Of a stretch of 13,192 bases of DNA, positions 11,618-13,192 are shown one piece after another. The translations under genes and the position numbers were made by a program. Below the pieces are notes generated by a model. The model was not told the origin of the DNA, did not search any database, and saw nothing but the letters and a program-made list of their open reading frames with translations. Numbering within the stretch: the first letter of the stretch is position 1; every line of letters begins with the position of its first letter. Source of the stretch: VFZS01 sp964353255 (lineage in GTDB: Bacteria; Acidobacteriota; Terriglobia; Bryobacterales; Bryobacteraceae); the NCBI GenBank assembly GCA_964353255.1, contig CAYGVJ010000147.1, positions 1-13,192 on the forward strand, read 5' to 3'.

Positions 11618-13039
11618 ATGCATCCGCCAGAGACGAGCACTACGCGGCGAGGTTTTCTCGGCGCGTTGCTGACAGGGGCCGCGGCCTCGCGCCCGACCGA
11701 CATCCGCGTGGTGGAGGTTGCCTTCGGCTACGAGAACTACCTCTACCGCACGCCCATCAAGTTCGGCGGCACGGCGCTGGACCGCGTTACGCTGCTCAAC
11801 GTCGATTGCGTGGTCAGCACCGCGGCGGGCCGCACGGCCAAGGGGTTCGGCTCGATGCCCCTGGGCAACATTTGGGCTTTCCCCTCGCGGGTGATGGGCT
11901 ACGAGGTCACCCTGGGCGCCATGCAGCGCCTGGCGGAGCGCATTCAGAAGATCACTGCGGACCACAGGGAATACGGCCATCCGGTGGACATCAACGTGGC
12001 CCTCGAACCCGCGTACTTGAAAGCGGCCGCCGAGGTTTCGCGGGAACTGAAGCTGGCTGAGCCAATCCCGAAACTGGCGACGCTGGTGGTAGCCAGCCCG
12101 TTCGACGCCGCCATCCACGATGCTTTCGGCAAGCTGCACCGGCGGAGCTGCTACCGGACCTACGGGCCCCACCTGATGCGCTACGATCTGGCGCGGTATT
12201 TGACCGCGGAATTCAAGGGCGAGTACCTGGAGCGGTACGTAACGGTAGAACCCAAGCCGCGCCTGCCCCTCTACCATTTGATCGGGGCGCTGGACCCGCT
12301 GGAGGAGGCCGACATTCGCAAGCGCGTGGGCGACGGGCTGCCCGAGACGCTGCCGGAGTGGATCAACTACAACGGCCTCACCCACCTGAAGATCAAGCTT
12401 AACGGGGATGATCTGACGTGGGACGTCGAGCGCGTACTGCGGGTGGACCGCATCGCCGCCGAGACGCAGGCCAAGCGCGGCGTCGCCCGGTGGTTCTACT
12501 CGGCGGATTTCAACGAGCGCTGCGCCAACGTGGACTACCTGTTGGCTCTCCTGCATCAGGTCCAGGAGAAGACGCCGGCGGGCTTTGCGCGCCTCCAGTA
12601 TATCGAGCAGCCTACGGCGCGGGATCTCAAGGCCAACCGCTCGAATGTGATGCATGAGGCGTCGAAGCTCCGGCCCGTGGTGATCGACGAGTCGCTGACC
12701 GATTTGGAGAACCTGCTGCTGGCCCGCGAGATGGGCTACACGGGCGTGGCGCTGAAAGCCTGCAAGGGGCAGAGCCAGGCGCTGCTGATGGCGGCCGCTG
12801 CGCAGAAGTACAAGATGTTCCTGTGCGTGCAGGACCTGACCTGCCCGGGCGCGTCGCTGATTCACTCGGCCGGGCTGGCGGCGCACGTGCCCGGCGTGGC
12901 GGCCATCGAGGCCAACGCGCGGCAGTACGTGCCGGCCGCCAACCAGGCCTGGGAGGCCCGCTTCCCCGGCATCTTCTATATCAAGGACGGCACGATGCGC
13001 ACCGGGGAGATTAGGGGGCCGGGATTGGGGGCGGTGTGA
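11618..13039 (+). CDS. Tat-exported enolase-superfamily protein (mandelate racemase/muconate lactonizing type)
   Basis: 473 aa. Enolase-superfamily proteins abstract a proton alpha to a carboxylate on Mg2+; outcomes include racemisation, dehydration and cycloisomerisation. Seen: twin-arginine-like signal TTRRGFLGALL at 8-18; capping domain to about 200; barrel motifs LKIKLNG with Lys258/Lys260, then metal ligands Asp297 (YSADFNE), Glu330 (YIEQP) and Asp357 or Glu358 (VIDESL), and Lys380/Lys383 (LKACKGQS), one of which is the opposite-face acid/base. The arrangement fits the MLE/dipeptide-epimerase branch more than MandR proper, but substrate cannot be assigned. Start: ATG at 11618 is the first codon that exposes the RR motif; no SD, TAGAAT box 12 nt upstream. 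Divergent from the AstE-like/aconitase X operon. Confidence 0.88.
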   Translation: MHPPETSTTRRGFLGALLTGAAASRPTDIRVVEVAFGYENYLYRTPIKFGGTALDRVTLLNVDCVVSTAAGRTAKGFGSMPLGNIWAFPSRVMGYEVTLGAMQRLAERIQKITADHREYGHPVDINVALEPAYLKAAAEVSRELKLAEPIPKLATLVVASPFDAAIHDAFGKLHRRSCYRTYGPHLMRYDLARYLTAEFKGEYLERYVTVEPKPRLPLYHLIGALDPLEEADIRKRVGDGLPETLPEWINYNGLTHLKIKLNGDDLTWDVERVLRVDRIAAETQAKRGVARWFYSADFNERCANVDYLLALLHQVQEKTPAGFARLQYIEQPTARDLKANRSNVMHEASKLRPVVIDESLTDLENLLLAREMGYTGVALKACKGQSQALLMAAAAQKYKMFLCVQDLTCPGASLIHSAGLAAHVPGVAAIEANARQYVPAANQAWEARFPGIFYIKDGTMRTGEIRGPGLGAV

Positions 13040-13156
13040 AAGACCGTGCGATCCACTTGCCGTCTGAGGCCGCTCCCGATTGAGATACGCTAGCAGCCCG
13101 TGGATAAAGTCGCCGAAACATCTTGAGGTGAGGATGGTTTGGACGGATAATTGGGT
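13040..13156. other. Non-coding stretch leading into a possible insertion sequence
   Basis: 117 nt after the enolase-superfamily gene. No gene seen. CTAG at 13090-13093 is followed by CAGCCCGTGGATAAAG, which looks like an IS terminal region; no T-run terminator was found. Confidence 0.4.
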
Positions 13157-13192
13157 ATGGCATTGGGCAAGCGGAGGCAGAAGCAGACTTCC
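13094..13192 (+). mobile_element. Possible left end of an insertion sequence (runs off right edge)
   Basis: A plausible IS end follows a CTAG tetranucleotide at 13090-13093, and about 60 nt inside it a reading frame opens with a transposase-like N-terminus. The other end and any target duplication are outside the window, so this remains tentative. Confidence 0.3.
13157..13192 (+). CDS. Start of a possible transposase (partial)
   Basis: Twelve codons, MALGKRRQKQTS, to the window edge. A short basic start of this type is reminiscent of IS1182-like transposases, from memory only. An in-frame TAA ends just before the TTG at 13151, so the frame begins here. No clear SD. Confidence 0.3.
   Translation, partial: MALGKRRQKQTS

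Noticed and set aside
11582..12886. 434-codon minus-strand frame opposite the enolase-superfamily gene
   Set aside because: Antisense shadow with no domain features.
1..13192. CRISPR array, tRNA, rRNA, complete defence or secretion system
   Set aside because: No regularly spaced direct repeats, no cloverleaf or rRNA-like segment, and no recognised defence genes were seen when reading both strands.

Overview
The window is GC-rich bacterial chromosome with dense coding and short intergenic gaps. The gene set (Tat-exported sugar-isomerase-like and enolase-superfamily proteins, a periplasmic deacylase-like metalloenzyme, small secreted beta-rich proteins) and GC-rich palindromic intergenic repeats suggest an acidobacterium of the Solibacter/Bryobacter type. 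That is a judgement from protein style, not a database result. No rRNA, tRNA or CRISPR array was seen.

Layout. (1) 1-1678, minus: a divergent transketolase running off the left edge, with a good -10 box. (2) 1679-1972: intergenic region with a MITE-like palindromic element of about 200 bp, flanked by a 12-bp direct repeat that carries a Shine-Dalgarno sequence. (3) 1973-3618, plus: a Cys/Met-metabolism PLP enzyme followed 5 nt later by an APS kinase gene (cysC) that has lost an internal stretch of its C-terminal half in frame. (4) 7482 down to 3651, minus: a compact five-gene run of small secreted protein, cytidylate kinase (cmk), ThrA-type monofunctional aspartate kinase, Tat-exported TIM-barrel isomerase/epimerase-like protein, and a second small secreted protein paralogous to the first. 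The two paralogues bracket the run. (5) 7572-7940, plus: a small zincin-like protein. (6) 8676 down to 7982, minus: two small unrecognised proteins. (7) 11524 down to 8745, minus: a periplasmic AstE/aspartoacylase-like protein followed by the large and small subunits of aconitase X (8-nt overlap). (8) 11618-13039, plus, divergent from (7): a Tat-exported enolase-superfamily (mandelate racemase/muconate lactonizing type) protein. The divergent intergenic region holds a perfect 10-bp inverted repeat. (9) The right edge appears to enter an insertion sequence.

How the genes may work together. The PLP enzyme and APS kinase suggest sulfur assimilation or sulfur amino-acid metabolism, although the APS kinase looks non-functional. 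Aspartate kinase feeds the Lys/Met/Thr branch. The aconitase X, deacylase-like and enolase-superfamily genes look like a catabolic locus with periplasmic and cytoplasmic steps. Aconitase X of the bacterial type is known as a cis-3-hydroxy-L-proline dehydratase, but the substrate here cannot be fixed from sequence.

The most notable observations are the element splitting promoter from gene at 1748-1966, the internally deleted cysC, the cmk gene without any nearby ATG/GTG/TTG start, the paralogue-bracketed operon, the aconitase X locus with its symmetric operator-like site, and a repeated compact promoter layout. I did not find a clear new defence or mobile system.
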